A stretch of 64,000 nucleotides of DNA from Nocardiopsis xinjiangensis YIM 90004 (GCF_000341145.1 NZ_ANBE01000007.1:90970-154969); one strand, 5' to 3'; positions 54,429 to 62,913 are shown, counted from the first letter of the stretch. The notes: generated from the letters alone by a model not told the origin. Translations and numbers: made by a program.

Positions 54429-55982
54429 CTAGCCGACCCGTTCGCGCCGACCGAGCAGGCCCTGGGGCCTGAACAGCAGCATCAGAATCATCAACGCCAG
54501 CGCCCAGGCCTGCATCAGCTGGGCCGGGAACCACAGAGTGGACAACATCGCCACCAGACCGACAGCCAGACCACCGACCATCGCCCCGTACGCCGTGCCC
54601 AGACCACCGAGGATGACGGCGGCGAACATGAGCAGCAGCAGGCGGAAACCCATCTCGTAGTCGACGACCTGGTTGAGCCCGAAAAGGACGCCTCCCAGGG
54701 AAGCCAGACCGCCGCCCAGGAACCACACGTAGAGCGTCACGCGGTCGACGTCGATACCGGAGGACTCGGCCAGATCGCGGTTGTCGGAGACCGCGCGCAT
54801 CGCCTTGCCGATACGGGTGAACTGCAACAGGGACCCCACCAACAGCAGGGCCGCCACCGCGACACCGATGATCACCAGATCGCGCGGGGGAAGGGAGACC
54901 GGGCCGAGGTGCACCATGTCCTGGACCTGGAAACCGGAGTACCGGGTGCGGTTGGCGCTGAAGAGCACCAGGAGCACGTGCCGCAGGATCAGGGCCAGAC
55001 CGATCGAGACGATGAACATCTGGATCATCGCCACGTTCCGCCGCCGCAACGGGCGCCACAGATAACGCTCCATCGTGCCGCCCAGGACCGCACCCATGAC
55101 CACCGCGATCCCGGCCGCCGCCCACAGCGGGACCTCCCACGCGATGGAGTCGCCGGCCACGCCCATCGCCGTGGCCACCGCGATACCGCCGAAAACGGCC
55201 GTCCACTGCACCACGATCAGCGGCGTCGAACGGACCTTGCCTTCCAAGAAGGCACCCAGGAGGATCGCACCGCCCACACCGGCGAAGATCGCCAGCAGCG
55301 AGTTGCCCAGGCCGGCCGCGCCGGTGCTGAAGAGCAGGGCCATCATCGCGCCGAAGGTGACCATGTCGCCGTGGGCGAAGTTGATGAGCTTGGTCGTGCC
55401 GAAGATGAGCGAGAGACCGATCGCGGAGACCGCGATGACCAGGCCGAAGAGCAGACCCGCGGCGGTCAGCTGGAGGAACCGGTCGCCGAAACCGCCGGAG
55501 ACGCCTTCGACCTCGATGTCCTCCTCGTCGGCGGCCCCGTCCTCGTCCTCCTCGGCCGCGTCGTCCTCGGGCGAGGCCGAGGACTCCTCCTGCGACTGAT
55601 CCTCCCCTGCCTCCTCCAGGGCGAGGATCAGGGTCGAGGACTCACCCGGTTCGACCTCCACGGTGCCCTCGGTCACGAGCGGTGTCTCGCGCAGTTCGTA
55701 CTCCTCGGGTACGGACCCCCGATCCACTTCGAGGTCGTAGGTGCCCGGTCCGGGCACCTCCACCTCCCAATTTCCGTCAGGGTCGGTCTCGTCCGCACCG
55801 ACCTCGTCGTCACCGTCCGAGACCGCGATCCGGATGCCTTCGACACCCTGTGAACGGTCGTCCGGTTGCCCGATCTGGCCGGAGAGCGATTCACCGCCCT
55901 GTTCGTCTGCCGTCGCCGGCCCCGGGATCACCACGAGAGCGGTGATCAGGGCGAGCAGCACGGTCACGAGGCGTGTGCGCAC
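54429..55982 (-). CDS. livH: LivH permease fused to a secreted beta-sandwich domain
   Basis: 517 residues, against about 290-310 for ordinary LivH. The first ~26 residues are a signal peptide (LLALITALVVIPGPATA). Residues about 30-125 resemble a carboxypeptidase-regulatory or Cna-B-like beta domain (DPDGNWEVEVPGPGTYDLEV). Residues about 126-160 are a very acidic linker. The permease follows from about 170: SAIGLSLIFGTTKLINFAHG, IGKAMRAVSDNRDLAESSG (coupling loop) and FAAVILGGLGTAYGAMVGG. The added domain should sit outside the membrane, where it could touch the binding lipoproteins. No frameshift or stop separates the parts. Confidence 0.92.
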   Translation of the reverse strand: MRTRLVTVLLALITALVVIPGPATADEQGGESLSGQIGQPDDRSQGVEGIRIAVSDGDDEVGADETDPDGNWEVEVPGPGTYDLEVDRGSVPEEYELRETPLVTEGTVEVEPGESSTLILALEEAGEDQSQEESSASPEDDAAEEDEDGAADEEDIEVEGVSGGFGDRFLQLTAAGLLFGLVIAVSAIGLSLIFGTTKLINFAHGDMVTFGAMMALLFSTGAAGLGNSLLAIFAGVGGAILLGAFLEGKVRSTPLIVVQWTAVFGGIAVATAMGVAGDSIAWEVPLWAAAGIAVVMGAVLGGTMERYLWRPLRRRNVAMIQMFIVSIGLALILRHVLLVLFSANRTRYSGFQVQDMVHLGPVSLPPRDLVIIGVAVAALLLVGSLLQFTRIGKAMRAVSDNRDLAESSGIDVDRVTLYVWFLGGGLASLGGVLFGLNQVVDYEMGFRLLLLMFAAVILGGLGTAYGAMVGGLAVGLVAMLSTLWFPAQLMQAWALALMILMLLFRPQGLLGRRERVG

Positions 55983-56366
55983 GCACGCTCCTTGCGCATC
56001 TGGGGGAGGGCGTCCCGAATGGGGGCATCCGGGCGCCTTGGTCCTAGCTGTTCGGTGCGGTGAGTTTAGCCCGGTTCATGTAGATCCTTCAGCTCCCCTA
56101 AAGCCGTGTGACCCAACCGTCACCCCATTGTGCGCAAATGAGATGGAATCACCGCCGAAAGCGACTCGATCTTGAACACCTGTCTCACTTCACCCGGCCG
56201 AACATGGCGATCTGTGCTTTCACGAACGCTCAGAGCAACTGGATGTCATCTGTGAGACGACCGCCGCGAGACCGTGTCCCGAGCCTTCCCCGGCGCGACG
56301 AAGGGGCCGCCCCGACGGATCGGGAACGGCCCCTCGAAGGTTCCTGCGGCGGTCTGCGTCCTGCGG
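55983..56366. other. Region between livH and the ANTAR regulator
   Basis: About 380 bases. The livH side (56045-56230) is AT-richer and should hold the liv promoter. The other side holds the regulator's terminator. No gene is visible. Confidence 0.5.
56302..56334 (-). terminator. Terminator of the ANTAR regulator gene
   Basis: An 8-bp stem (AGGGGCCG with CGGCCCCT) about 35 bases after the stop codon on the minus strand. Confidence 0.5.
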
Positions 56367-56957
56367 TCAGGATTTGTTGCCGCCGAGCGCCTCCACGACG
56401 GTCTCGGCGACATTGCGCATGGTCAGCCTCTTGTCCATGGAGTTCTTCTGGATCCAGCGGAAGGCCTCGGGCTCGCTCATGCCGTGGCGGCTCTGCAACA
56501 GCCCTTTGGCCTGCTCCACCAGCTTGCGGGTCTCCAACCGCTCCTGGAGGCTGCCCACCTCCGCCTCCAGGGCCGCCAGTTCGGCGTACCGGGAGGTGGC
56601 CATCTCGATGGCCGGCACCAGATCGGTCTTGTTGAACGGCTTGACCAGGTAGGCCATCGCCCCGGCCTCTCGGGCCCGATCGACCAGCTCGCGCTGGGAG
56701 AAGGCCGTCAGGATCACGACGGGGGCGATACGTTCGCCCGCGATGGTCTCGGCGGCCGAGAGGCCGTCGAGTACCGGCATCTTGATGTCGGTGATCACCA
56801 GGTCGGGCTCGACCTCCCGGGCAAGCCGAATGGCGGCCTCGCCGTCACCGGCCTCGCCGACGACGGTGTAGCCGTCCTCTTCCAGCATCTCCTTGAGGTC
56901 CAGGCGGATCAGGGCCTCGTCTTCCGCGATCACCACACGGCTCTGCGTCCTCGTCAC
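56367..56957 (-). CDS. pdtaR: Response regulator with ANTAR RNA-binding domain (PdtaR-like)
   Basis: 196 residues from ATG 56957. The receiver domain has Glu/Asp near residues 11-13, phospho-Asp in LVITDIKMPVLDG (about residue 57) and Lys in AYLVKPFNKTDL. The C-terminal helices LVEQAKGLLQSRHGMSEPEA and FRWIQKNSM form an ANTAR domain, which binds tandem hairpins in nascent RNA to prevent termination. Size and sequence fit the conserved actinobacterial PdtaR. Its cognate PdtaS kinase is not in the window. Confidence 0.93.
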   Translation of the reverse strand: MTRTQSRVVIAEDEALIRLDLKEMLEEDGYTVVGEAGDGEAAIRLAREVEPDLVITDIKMPVLDGLSAAETIAGERIAPVVILTAFSQRELVDRAREAGAMAYLVKPFNKTDLVPAIEMATSRYAELAALEAEVGSLQERLETRKLVEQAKGLLQSRHGMSEPEAFRWIQKNSMDKRLTMRNVAETVVEALGGNKS

Positions 56958-57097
56958 GCATTCGAGGTTACCGAGATCCGCTAGTATGCTGAGCGTCGGC
57001 CCCGCCGATGCGCGTCAATCGTGACTACACTGTTGGCCACGGACCGCCGAGCGGGCCGCCGAAAAAATTTCATAGAATCACTTGACAAAGTGATCTA

Positions 57098-57170
57098 GCC
57101 CCGATAGGCCAAGGGCAGAGCCGGTGAGCTCAAAACTCATACAGTGTGGGTTCGAATCCCACTCGGGGCA
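57098..57170 (+). tRNA. tRNA with anticodon CAA but class I (short variable loop)
   Basis: A 73-nt cloverleaf: 7-bp acceptor (GCCCCGA/TCGGGGC), 3-bp D-stem, anticodon stem with one G-U pair around loop CTCAAAA, 5-nt variable loop ACAGT, T-stem GTGGG/CCCAC with loop TTCGAAT, discriminator A. The anticodon CAA reads the Leu codon UUG, and A73 fits leucyl identity. Ordinary bacterial tRNA-Leu, however, has a long extra arm. No CCA is encoded; a terminator follows. Either an unusual Leu tRNA or a specialised tRNA-like RNA. Confidence 0.8.
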
Positions 57171-57173
57171 CTC

Positions 57174-57198
57174 AAGGCCATCTCTCGAGGTGGCCTTT
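57174..57198 (+). terminator. Terminator after the CAA tRNA
   Basis: AAGGCCA pairs with TGGCCTT, extendable by several pairs, followed by T residues. It starts 3 bases after the tRNA end. Confidence 0.7.
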
Positions 57199-57223
57199 GT
57201 GCTGTTCAGGACGCCTGTCGTCG

Positions 57224-57255
57224 GAAAATGTCCGAAGCGTGAGCAAGCATGCACC
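57224..57255 (+). repeat. 32-bp leader repeat, copy 1
   Basis: Identical to 58114-58145. It contains a complete 4-codon mini-ORF (ATG TCC GAA GCG TGA) and runs into the ATG of the first LAGLIDADG gene. After one differing base a further 7 bases (CATGTAT) also match. Confidence 0.85.
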
Positions 57256-58037
57256 GCATGTATTCACGCAAGATCATCGACGAGACTTTCCGACTCAAGA
57301 CCCTGGGCCTGACCGACAAGCAGATCGCGGCGCAGTGCGGTGTGTCCATCTTCGCCGTCCGCCACTGGCGCTACGGAACACGCCGGACACCGGAGAGCGA
57401 GTCCGATCGGGCCGATTACTGTCCTCGGTGCAGCACCGGGCAGCTCGATCCCGAGGCCTACCCCTACCTGCTCGGGCTCTATCTGGGCGACGGCTACATA
57501 GGGCGGCTACATCGTGATGTGACCTACCTGTCGATCGCGTGCTGCGACACCTGGCCCGGCCTCATGATCGAGTGCACCGAAGCGATGAGCGCGGTCTTCC
57601 CGGTCTCGGTGTTCAAGGTCCAACGACAAGGCTGCACCGAAGTCAAGGGCGCCTCGACGCACTGGACGTGCATCTTCCCCCAGCACGGACCCGGCAAGAA
57701 GCACGAACGCCTCATCGCCCTGGAAGCTTGGCAACAAGAGCTGGTGGACGCACGGCCCGATCGGTTCATCCGTGGCCTGATCCACTCCGACGGCTGCCGA
57801 GCACTCAACCGAATCCGTAAGAAAAACGGCGAAGGCTTCTACGAATACCCCCGCTACCACTTCTCGAACGTCTCTACCGATATCGTCGAGCTCCTGACCG
57901 CAGCCCTCGACCAGCTCGACATCCCCTGGAAGTCTCACGTCAAGCGCCAGGAGCCCTACTTGGACCAGGTGACGGTCTCCATCTCGCGCAAGGCCGCCGT
58001 CGCCCGCATGGACACCATCGTCAGCCCCAAGTACTGA
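57249..58037 (+). CDS. Free-standing LAGLIDADG homing endonuclease-like protein, copy 1
   Basis: 262 residues from ATG 57249; a second ATG three codons on is possible. Residues about 5-45 form a helix-turn-helix (RLKTLGLTDKQIAAQCGVSI). A Cys-x-x-Cys follows (CPRCS). The two LAGLIDADG helices are YLLGLYLGDGYIG near residue 76 and FIRGLIHSDGC near residue 174, each with its acidic metal ligand, so a monomeric two-motif enzyme is possible. It is not inside a host gene or visible intron. It lies 78 bases after the CAA tRNA and shares its leader with a second copy. Confidence 0.87.
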   Translation: MHRMYSRKIIDETFRLKTLGLTDKQIAAQCGVSIFAVRHWRYGTRRTPESESDRADYCPRCSTGQLDPEAYPYLLGLYLGDGYIGRLHRDVTYLSIACCDTWPGLMIECTEAMSAVFPVSVFKVQRQGCTEVKGASTHWTCIFPQHGPGKKHERLIALEAWQQELVDARPDRFIRGLIHSDGCRALNRIRKKNGEGFYEYPRYHFSNVSTDIVELLTAALDQLDIPWKSHVKRQEPYLDQVTVSISRKAAVARMDTIVSPKY

Positions 58038-58064
58038 CCCGCTCCCCTCCGGCACGAGCACGCC

Positions 58065-58087
58065 AAGGCCACCCGACGGGTGGCCTT
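58065..58087 (+). terminator. Terminator between the LAGLIDADG copies
   Basis: AAGGCCACCC pairs with GGGTGGCCTT over a 3-base loop, followed by TTT. It is the counterpart of the hairpin after the tRNA. Confidence 0.75.
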
Positions 58088-58113
58088 TTTACTGGCCAGG
58101 GCGCCCGGAACCA

Positions 58114-58145
58114 GAAAATGTCCGAAGCGTGAGCAAGCATGCACC
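58114..58145 (+). repeat. 32-bp leader repeat, copy 2
   Basis: Perfect copy of 57224-57255, again with the mini-ORF, directly preceding the second LAGLIDADG start. Confidence 0.85.
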
Positions 58146-58942
58146 ACATGTATGCACCGCATGTCAGGCGCCATGCCGTATCCCTCCTCGATTCCGGCCT
58201 CTCCCAGACCGACGTGAATCGGCAGACGGGGATCAACCGCTCCACACTCCGCGTGTGGGCCCAGGACCGTTCGTTGCTGGACAAGTACCAAGACACCGAC
58301 CTGTGTCCACGCTGCGAACCGGTCCCCCGGCCTCCCGCGCCCGCTCACGCGTACAGCTACCTGCTCGGGCTCTACCTCGGTGACGGCTGCATCAGCCCGG
58401 CCGGCGATCCCCGGAAGAAGGTGTGGCGGCTCCGCATCGCGTGCGACGACAAATGGCCGGGCCTCATCGATGAGTGCGAAGAAGCGATGAGCGCGGTCCG
58501 CCCGGACCACAAGGTGGGCCGGACGCGGGCGCCGGGCTGCACCATGGTCAACGGCTACTGGAAGCACTGGCCCTGCGTGTTCCCCCAGCACGCGCCGGGG
58601 AAGAAGCACGAACGCCGTATCGTGCTCGATCCCTGGCAGCAGGAGATCGTGGACGAACATCCCGGGCGGTTCGTCCGGGGGCTGATGCACTCGGATGGGT
58701 CGAGGGGCCTCAACCGGATAGCGAGGAGGGACGGGCAAGGGTTCTACGAATACCCTCGCTACCTCTTCGCGAACACTTCGCGGGAGATCGTCGGCTTGAT
58801 GACGGCAACGCTCGACCGGCTCGAAATCCCGTGGAAGTCTCACACCAAACGCCAACCGGGTGTTCTGTCGCAGGCCGCCGTCTCGATCTCGCGCAAGGCC
58901 GCCGTCGCCCGTATGGATGCCTTCGTAGGCCCCAAATACTGA
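58139..58942 (+). CDS. Free-standing LAGLIDADG homing endonuclease-like protein, copy 2
   Basis: 267 residues from ATG 58139. Same layout as copy 1: HTH (LLDSGLSQTDVNRQTGINRS), CPRC, first motif YLLGLYLGDGCIS, second motif FVRGLMHSDGS. The shared stretches FPQHxPGKKHER, GFYEYPRY and SISRKAAVARMD are well conserved while the HTH and flanks have diverged. Both copies keep the acidic residues, so both look intact. Paralogues with different DNA specificity are the likely explanation. Confidence 0.87.
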   Translation: MHHMYAPHVRRHAVSLLDSGLSQTDVNRQTGINRSTLRVWAQDRSLLDKYQDTDLCPRCEPVPRPPAPAHAYSYLLGLYLGDGCISPAGDPRKKVWRLRIACDDKWPGLIDECEEAMSAVRPDHKVGRTRAPGCTMVNGYWKHWPCVFPQHAPGKKHERRIVLDPWQQEIVDEHPGRFVRGLMHSDGSRGLNRIARRDGQGFYEYPRYLFANTSREIVGLMTATLDRLEIPWKSHTKRQPGVLSQAAVSISRKAAVARMDAFVGPKY

Positions 58943-59214
58943 CCCGCTCCCCCGCCACACTCGGGTTCCCGTGCCCCTGCGTGTCCATCCGCCTCTCCAC
59001 CCGCGCACGAAGGGGAAGGCCAAAACCTTCACGATTGCCGACCCACTTCAATCCTGATTAGGTCTTTTGTCACTTTTTGTGGGCGCGGAGGGACGGCAGC
59101 GGTTACATCACGGCCACAACCTGAACACAACCCGTGAGTTCGGTCGCAAGAGCGAGCGAACGTCATCGATCCTTGAGTGCGTAACGGATTCGGAGCAGGT
59201 GAGAGGAGCGACGG

Positions 59215-60195
59215 GTGCTGACCGTGGTCGCCGGGATCGTGGGCGCACTGGTGATTGGTGCCTGGGTCGTGGTCGCCTGGGGCTCGCGCCGTCGCCAGCC
59301 TTGGCTGTGGACCCCTGCCGCGTTCCTGATCGTGCTCATGGTGGCTCTCGGCCTTCCCGGGTGGTCCTTCCTCCCCGCGGCGGTGCTGGCGGCCGGTTCC
59401 TTCGCCGAGTTGGTCATCGGTGCGCGCGAGTCCCCCCTGGTTCACGCCAAGGAGCCCGAGGCTCCGTTGAGCACCGAGCGCTGGGCCGCCGCCGTGGCAG
59501 CGCCGTTCCGGGTGGCTCTGGCCGAGCCCTGGGACGTGGTGGCCCGGCCCTCGCTGCGCCGCAGATACCGGCGTGTGTTGGAGGAGCAGTGGGGTGTGAC
59601 GGACCTGGAGTCGTTGCGCGCGACGGTGGAGGGTCTGCACGAGGAACTGCACCAGGGGCCCACTCTGGATCTGGTGGTGGACCTGCGTGCGCGGGTCGCG
59701 AAGTCGCGTCTTCCGCGTGAGCAGGGCGGTGCCGACACGGGTACGCACGTGTTGCTCAGTGAGGACCAGGTGTGGCGCCTGCGTTCGGTGACGAGCGCGG
59801 GCGAGGACCGGGAGACGGTGATCATCGGTGCGTACCAGTGGTGGAAGTCGGTGCACGTGATCCGGCTGGTGTGCGGTGGCGCGAGCCTGGACTGGTTGTC
59901 GCCGGCGGAGACGCAGGCGATGTTGCGTCGTGTGGCGTCGGATCTGCAGCGCCGGTACTCGTCGTGGTCGCGGTTGGCGGCGGCGTTCCATGCGGGGTAT
60001 CTGCTGTGGCCGAGCAAGGGGATGCTCGGTGAGTACTCGGGGCAGGACCGGATCTGGACGGCGTTGGGGTTGTTGACCGAGGATCCGTCGAGCCCGTGGA
60101 ACCTGTTGCCGTGGGACATGCCGTTGGAGCGGGTGTTGCCGGAGCAGGGCGGGAAGGGCGTACAGGACGGCGACGAGGTGCGGGCCTCGGAGTGA
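59215..60195 (+). CDS. Membrane-anchored DUF1266-like protein
   Basis: 326 residues from GTG 59215, with GAGGAG 8 bases upstream. Two hydrophobic spans near the N-terminus (about 2-22 and 33-60) are followed by a long cytoplasmic part. Its C-terminal region AYQWWKSVHVIRLVCGGASL, DLQRRYSSWSRLAAAFHAGY and the closing WDMPL fit the DUF1266 pattern (a Trp/Arg-rich helical domain). Function unknown. It converges on pyk. Confidence 0.78.
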   Translation: MLTVVAGIVGALVIGAWVVVAWGSRRRQPWLWTPAAFLIVLMVALGLPGWSFLPAAVLAAGSFAELVIGARESPLVHAKEPEAPLSTERWAAAVAAPFRVALAEPWDVVARPSLRRRYRRVLEEQWGVTDLESLRATVEGLHEELHQGPTLDLVVDLRARVAKSRLPREQGGADTGTHVLLSEDQVWRLRSVTSAGEDRETVIIGAYQWWKSVHVIRLVCGGASLDWLSPAETQAMLRRVASDLQRRYSSWSRLAAAFHAGYLLWPSKGMLGEYSGQDRIWTALGLLTEDPSSPWNLLPWDMPLERVLPEQGGKGVQDGDEVRASE

Positions 60196-60329
60196 GTGTT
60201 CGGGGCCGGGGCCGGCGGCCCTGGTGCCGCATCCGGGCCCGGCCGGGGCGGGCGCGTGGTGCGCCGTTCCCCCGGACCGGTCCCGATGCGACACGTCCCT
60301 CCGCGGCGTTGCGCGGCCGGGGGCCTCGG

Positions 60330-61760
60330 TTACGGGTTCAGGGCCACGGCGTCTCCGAGGCGGTGGACGCGCAGGGAGTTGGTGGAGCCGACGGTGCCCG
60401 GAGGGCTCCCTGCGACGATGACGATCTTGTCGCCGCGGTTGTAGTCGCTGAGCTGCAGGAGCTCGTATTCGACCTGGCGGACCATGTCGTCGCTGTTGTC
60501 GACCCAGGGCACGCGGTTGGTGTCCACGCCCCAGGTGAGGGCGAGGCGGCCGCGGGTGAGCGGTTCGGTGGTGAAGGCCATGAGCGGGATGGGTGACCGG
60601 TAGCGGGCGAGGCGCCGGGCGGTCTCTCCGGACATGGTGAAGGCGACGAGGGCGCGTGCGCCGATGCTCGCGCCGATCTCGGCGGCGGCGCGGGCGATGG
60701 CGCCGCCGGTGGTCTCGGGGACGCGGTTGAGGATGTGGGAAGCCCGGAGGGATTCCTGTTCGGCGGCTCCGACGATGCGGGCCATGGTCTCGACGGTGTC
60801 GACGGGGTACTGGCCGATGCTGGTCTCGCCGGAGAGCATGACGGCGTCGGCGCCGTCCAGGACGGCGTTGGCGACGTCGGAGGCTTCGGCGCGGGTGGGT
60901 CGGGGCGCGGAGATCATGGATTCGAGCATCTGCGTGGCGACGATGACGGGTTTGGCCTTGTCGCGGCAGCGTTCGATGGCGCGTTTCTGCACCATGGGGA
61001 CGTTCTCGAGCGGGAGTTCGACGCCGAGGTCGCCGCGGGCGACCATGACGCCGTCGAAGACCTCGATGATGTCGTGGAGGCGTTCGACGGCTTGGGGTTT
61101 TTCGATCTTGGCGATGAGGGGGACGGTGACGCCCTCCTCGTCCATGATGCGGTGGCATTCTTCGGCGTCCGCGGGGCTGCGTACGAAGGAGAGGGCGACG
61201 ATGTCGACGCCCTGGTGCAGGGCCCAGCGGAGGTCGTCCTCGTCCTTTTCGGTGAGGGCGGGGACGCTGACGGCGACTCCGGGGAGGTTGAGTCCCTTGT
61301 GGTTGGAGACGGGGCCGCCGAAGATGACGCGTGTATGGATCTCGGTGCTGGTGGTTTTGGTGCATTCGAGGACGACGCGGCCGTCGTCGATGAGGACGCG
61401 GTCGCCGGGGTGGACGTCTCCGGGGAGTCCCTTGTAGGTGGTGGAGACGCGGTGGTTGTCACCGGGGACGTCTTCGGTGGTGATGGTGAACTCGTCGTCC
61501 TCGTCGAGTTCGATGGGGCCGTCGGCGAAGGTGCCGACGCGGATCTTGGGGCCCTGGAGGTCGGCGAGGACGCCGATGGGGCGTTGTTCGTCCTCGGCTG
61601 CTCGCCGGAGGTTGGTGATGCTGGCGTGGTGGTCGTCGTGGGTTCCGTGGCTGAGGTTGATGCGGGCGACGTCCAGTCCGGCTTGGACGAGCTGCCGGAG
61701 GGTCTCCGGGCTCGAGGTTGCGGGACCGAGGGTCGCGACGATTTTTGCTCGACGTGTCAC
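60330..61760 (-). CDS. pyk: Pyruvate kinase
   Basis: 476 residues. GTG 61760 is preferred because the protein then begins RRAKIVATLGPATSSPETL; GTG 61769 would add three residues including a TTA-encoded Leu. Active-site segments: INLSHGTHDDH, LIAKIEKPQAVERL with the catalytic Lys, GVMVARGDLGVELPLE and VIVATQMLESMI. The C-terminal regulatory domain is complete. It makes pyruvate and ATP from phosphoenolpyruvate. A structured leader lies directly upstream. Confidence 0.96.
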   Translation of the reverse strand: MTRRAKIVATLGPATSSPETLRQLVQAGLDVARINLSHGTHDDHHASITNLRRAAEDEQRPIGVLADLQGPKIRVGTFADGPIELDEDDEFTITTEDVPGDNHRVSTTYKGLPGDVHPGDRVLIDDGRVVLECTKTTSTEIHTRVIFGGPVSNHKGLNLPGVAVSVPALTEKDEDDLRWALHQGVDIVALSFVRSPADAEECHRIMDEEGVTVPLIAKIEKPQAVERLHDIIEVFDGVMVARGDLGVELPLENVPMVQKRAIERCRDKAKPVIVATQMLESMISAPRPTRAEASDVANAVLDGADAVMLSGETSIGQYPVDTVETMARIVGAAEQESLRASHILNRVPETTGGAIARAAAEIGASIGARALVAFTMSGETARRLARYRSPIPLMAFTTEPLTRGRLALTWGVDTNRVPWVDNSDDMVRQVEYELLQLSDYNRGDKIVIVAGSPPGTVGSTNSLRVHRLGDAVALNP

Positions 61761-61845
61761 ACGTAACACTCTAGAGCTTTCAGGTGGCGCAGTGGTCTAA
61801 ACCAGGTTGTGTGGGGACGTCTCCTCGTCTGCGAGAAGGCGAATT

Positions 61846-61955
61846 CTTGGTGTGCATGGGAGCACACATGGGATGTTTCCCCACGTACGCAGGGCTTCCC
61901 GCGCCTGACCGGTTCCGTGGTGTGCGTGCCCGTTGTGACCCGGAGGCACACCAAG
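61846..61955 (-). promoter_or_regulatory. Structured element upstream of pyk with alternative pairings
   Basis: Four short segments alternate: GTGTGC (61850-61855), GCACAC (61862-61867), GGTGTGC (61919-61925) and GCACACC (61946-61952). They allow either two local hairpins or one long-range 10-bp stem joining 61846-61855 to 61946-61955. Such mutually exclusive folding is typical of a riboswitch-like leader or of a structured RNA such as a 6S-type molecule. The strand is assigned by proximity to pyk only. Confidence 0.45.
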
Positions 61956-62001
61956 TGTTGGGGTTCTCACCCGGCTGGGGCCCTCAGGAGCGGGTGGGTG
62001 G

Positions 62002-62913
62002 TCAGTCGGCGGGGGCTTCGCGACGGGGTCGGGGCAGGTCGACCTGGATCCGGCCGTAGTTACGCAGGATGCGTAGACGCTGGATGGTACGCATTCCTTC
62101 GCGTTCGATGGTGGCTGCGGTGTCCCAGTGGTCCCAGCAGGCGTCCCAGCCGCCGTCGGAGCGCTGTTGTTCCTCGAAGGCCTGGAAGTTGCGCTCGATC
62201 TCGTCGTCGGTGAAGAGCCGGCGGGCGATGTGGTCGGGGTGTTCGGCCAGGTCCAGGGGTGTGTGGACGTGGCCGGTGGCGCGCGGGTGGACGTCGATGA
62301 CGGCGCGGATCCTGGTGGTGAGCCGGTGGAGGGTCTCCAGGGCGCGCTGCCGGTCGGGGACGTGCTGCAGGAAGTTGCAGAGGGCGATGGCTTGGTGGGG
62401 GTCGGTCCATTTGAGGCCGTCGATGTTCTTCCAGCAGTAGGCGGTGGCGGTGTCGCGCCAGGGGTGGGTGATCTGGTGTTTGTGGAGGTATCCGGTGATC
62501 ATGGCGGTGGTGTCGAGGCGGCTGCCGAAGTCGTGGGTGCGCTGGTACCAGGGTGCGGCTTCGGTGTGTCGGACTCCGGGCAGGACGGCGGGCAGGCCGC
62601 CGTCGGGGTTGCCGACGGAGGTGAGGTAGCGGCAGATCCCTGCGGTGTGGGGGCGGGAGAAGGGCCCGAGTTCGTCGAGCAGGCGTAGGGCCAGTTCGAC
62701 GGCGACGGGTTGGCTGGCGTGGCCGCGTAGGTCGGGGTCGAGGCTGTTGCCGTAGCCGCCGTCGATGTTGCGGTAGGCGGCCAGGGCGGCGCGGACGTTC
62801 TCGGCGGGGCCGGCTCGGAAGAGGAAGTCGAATCGGTGTCGGTCGAGCAGCCGCGCGTTGCGCATGGTGAAGTGTTCTGCGGCGTGGAAGGAGTCCCAGG
62901 TCACAACGGTCAT
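62002..62913 (-). CDS. Prenyltransferase/squalene-cyclase-like toroid protein
   Basis: 303 residues from ATG 62913. The sequence contains alpha/alpha-toroid repeats with Gly-Gly-Trp/Tyr turns: NIDGGYGNSLDPDLRG near residue 48, a NPDGGLPAVLPG repeat near 102 and RSDGGWDACWDHWD near 260. These resemble prenyltransferase and terpene-cyclase superfamily repeats, but no DxDD or other cyclase acid motif is obvious. It may bind rather than transform a substrate. It sits between pyk and a DUF2784 gene on the same strand. Confidence 0.75.
   Translation of the reverse strand: MTVVTWDSFHAAEHFTMRNARLLDRHRFDFLFRAGPAENVRAALAAYRNIDGGYGNSLDPDLRGHASQPVAVELALRLLDELGPFSRPHTAGICRYLTSVGNPDGGLPAVLPGVRHTEAAPWYQRTHDFGSRLDTTAMITGYLHKHQITHPWRDTATAYCWKNIDGLKWTDPHQAIALCNFLQHVPDRQRALETLHRLTTRIRAVIDVHPRATGHVHTPLDLAEHPDHIARRLFTDDEIERNFQAFEEQQRSDGGWDACWDHWDTAATIEREGMRTIQRLRILRNYGRIQVDLPRPRREAPAD

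Noticed and set aside
53154-55853. 899-codon plus-strand frame
   Set aside because: Antisense to livG, livM and livH, all of which have intact family motifs.
57077-57094. Inverted repeat ATCACTT/AAGTGAT just before the CAA tRNA
   Set aside because: Only 7 bp with a short loop; could be a processing or regulatory site, but nothing supports a specific role.
59029-61365. 778-codon minus-strand frame
   Set aside because: Spans the opposite strand of the DUF1266 gene and an off-frame of pyk; Arg/Pro/His-rich with no domain.
61784-61830. tRNA-like start (GGTGGCGCAGTGG) before pyk
   Set aside because: No matching acceptor, anticodon or T-arm can be drawn.
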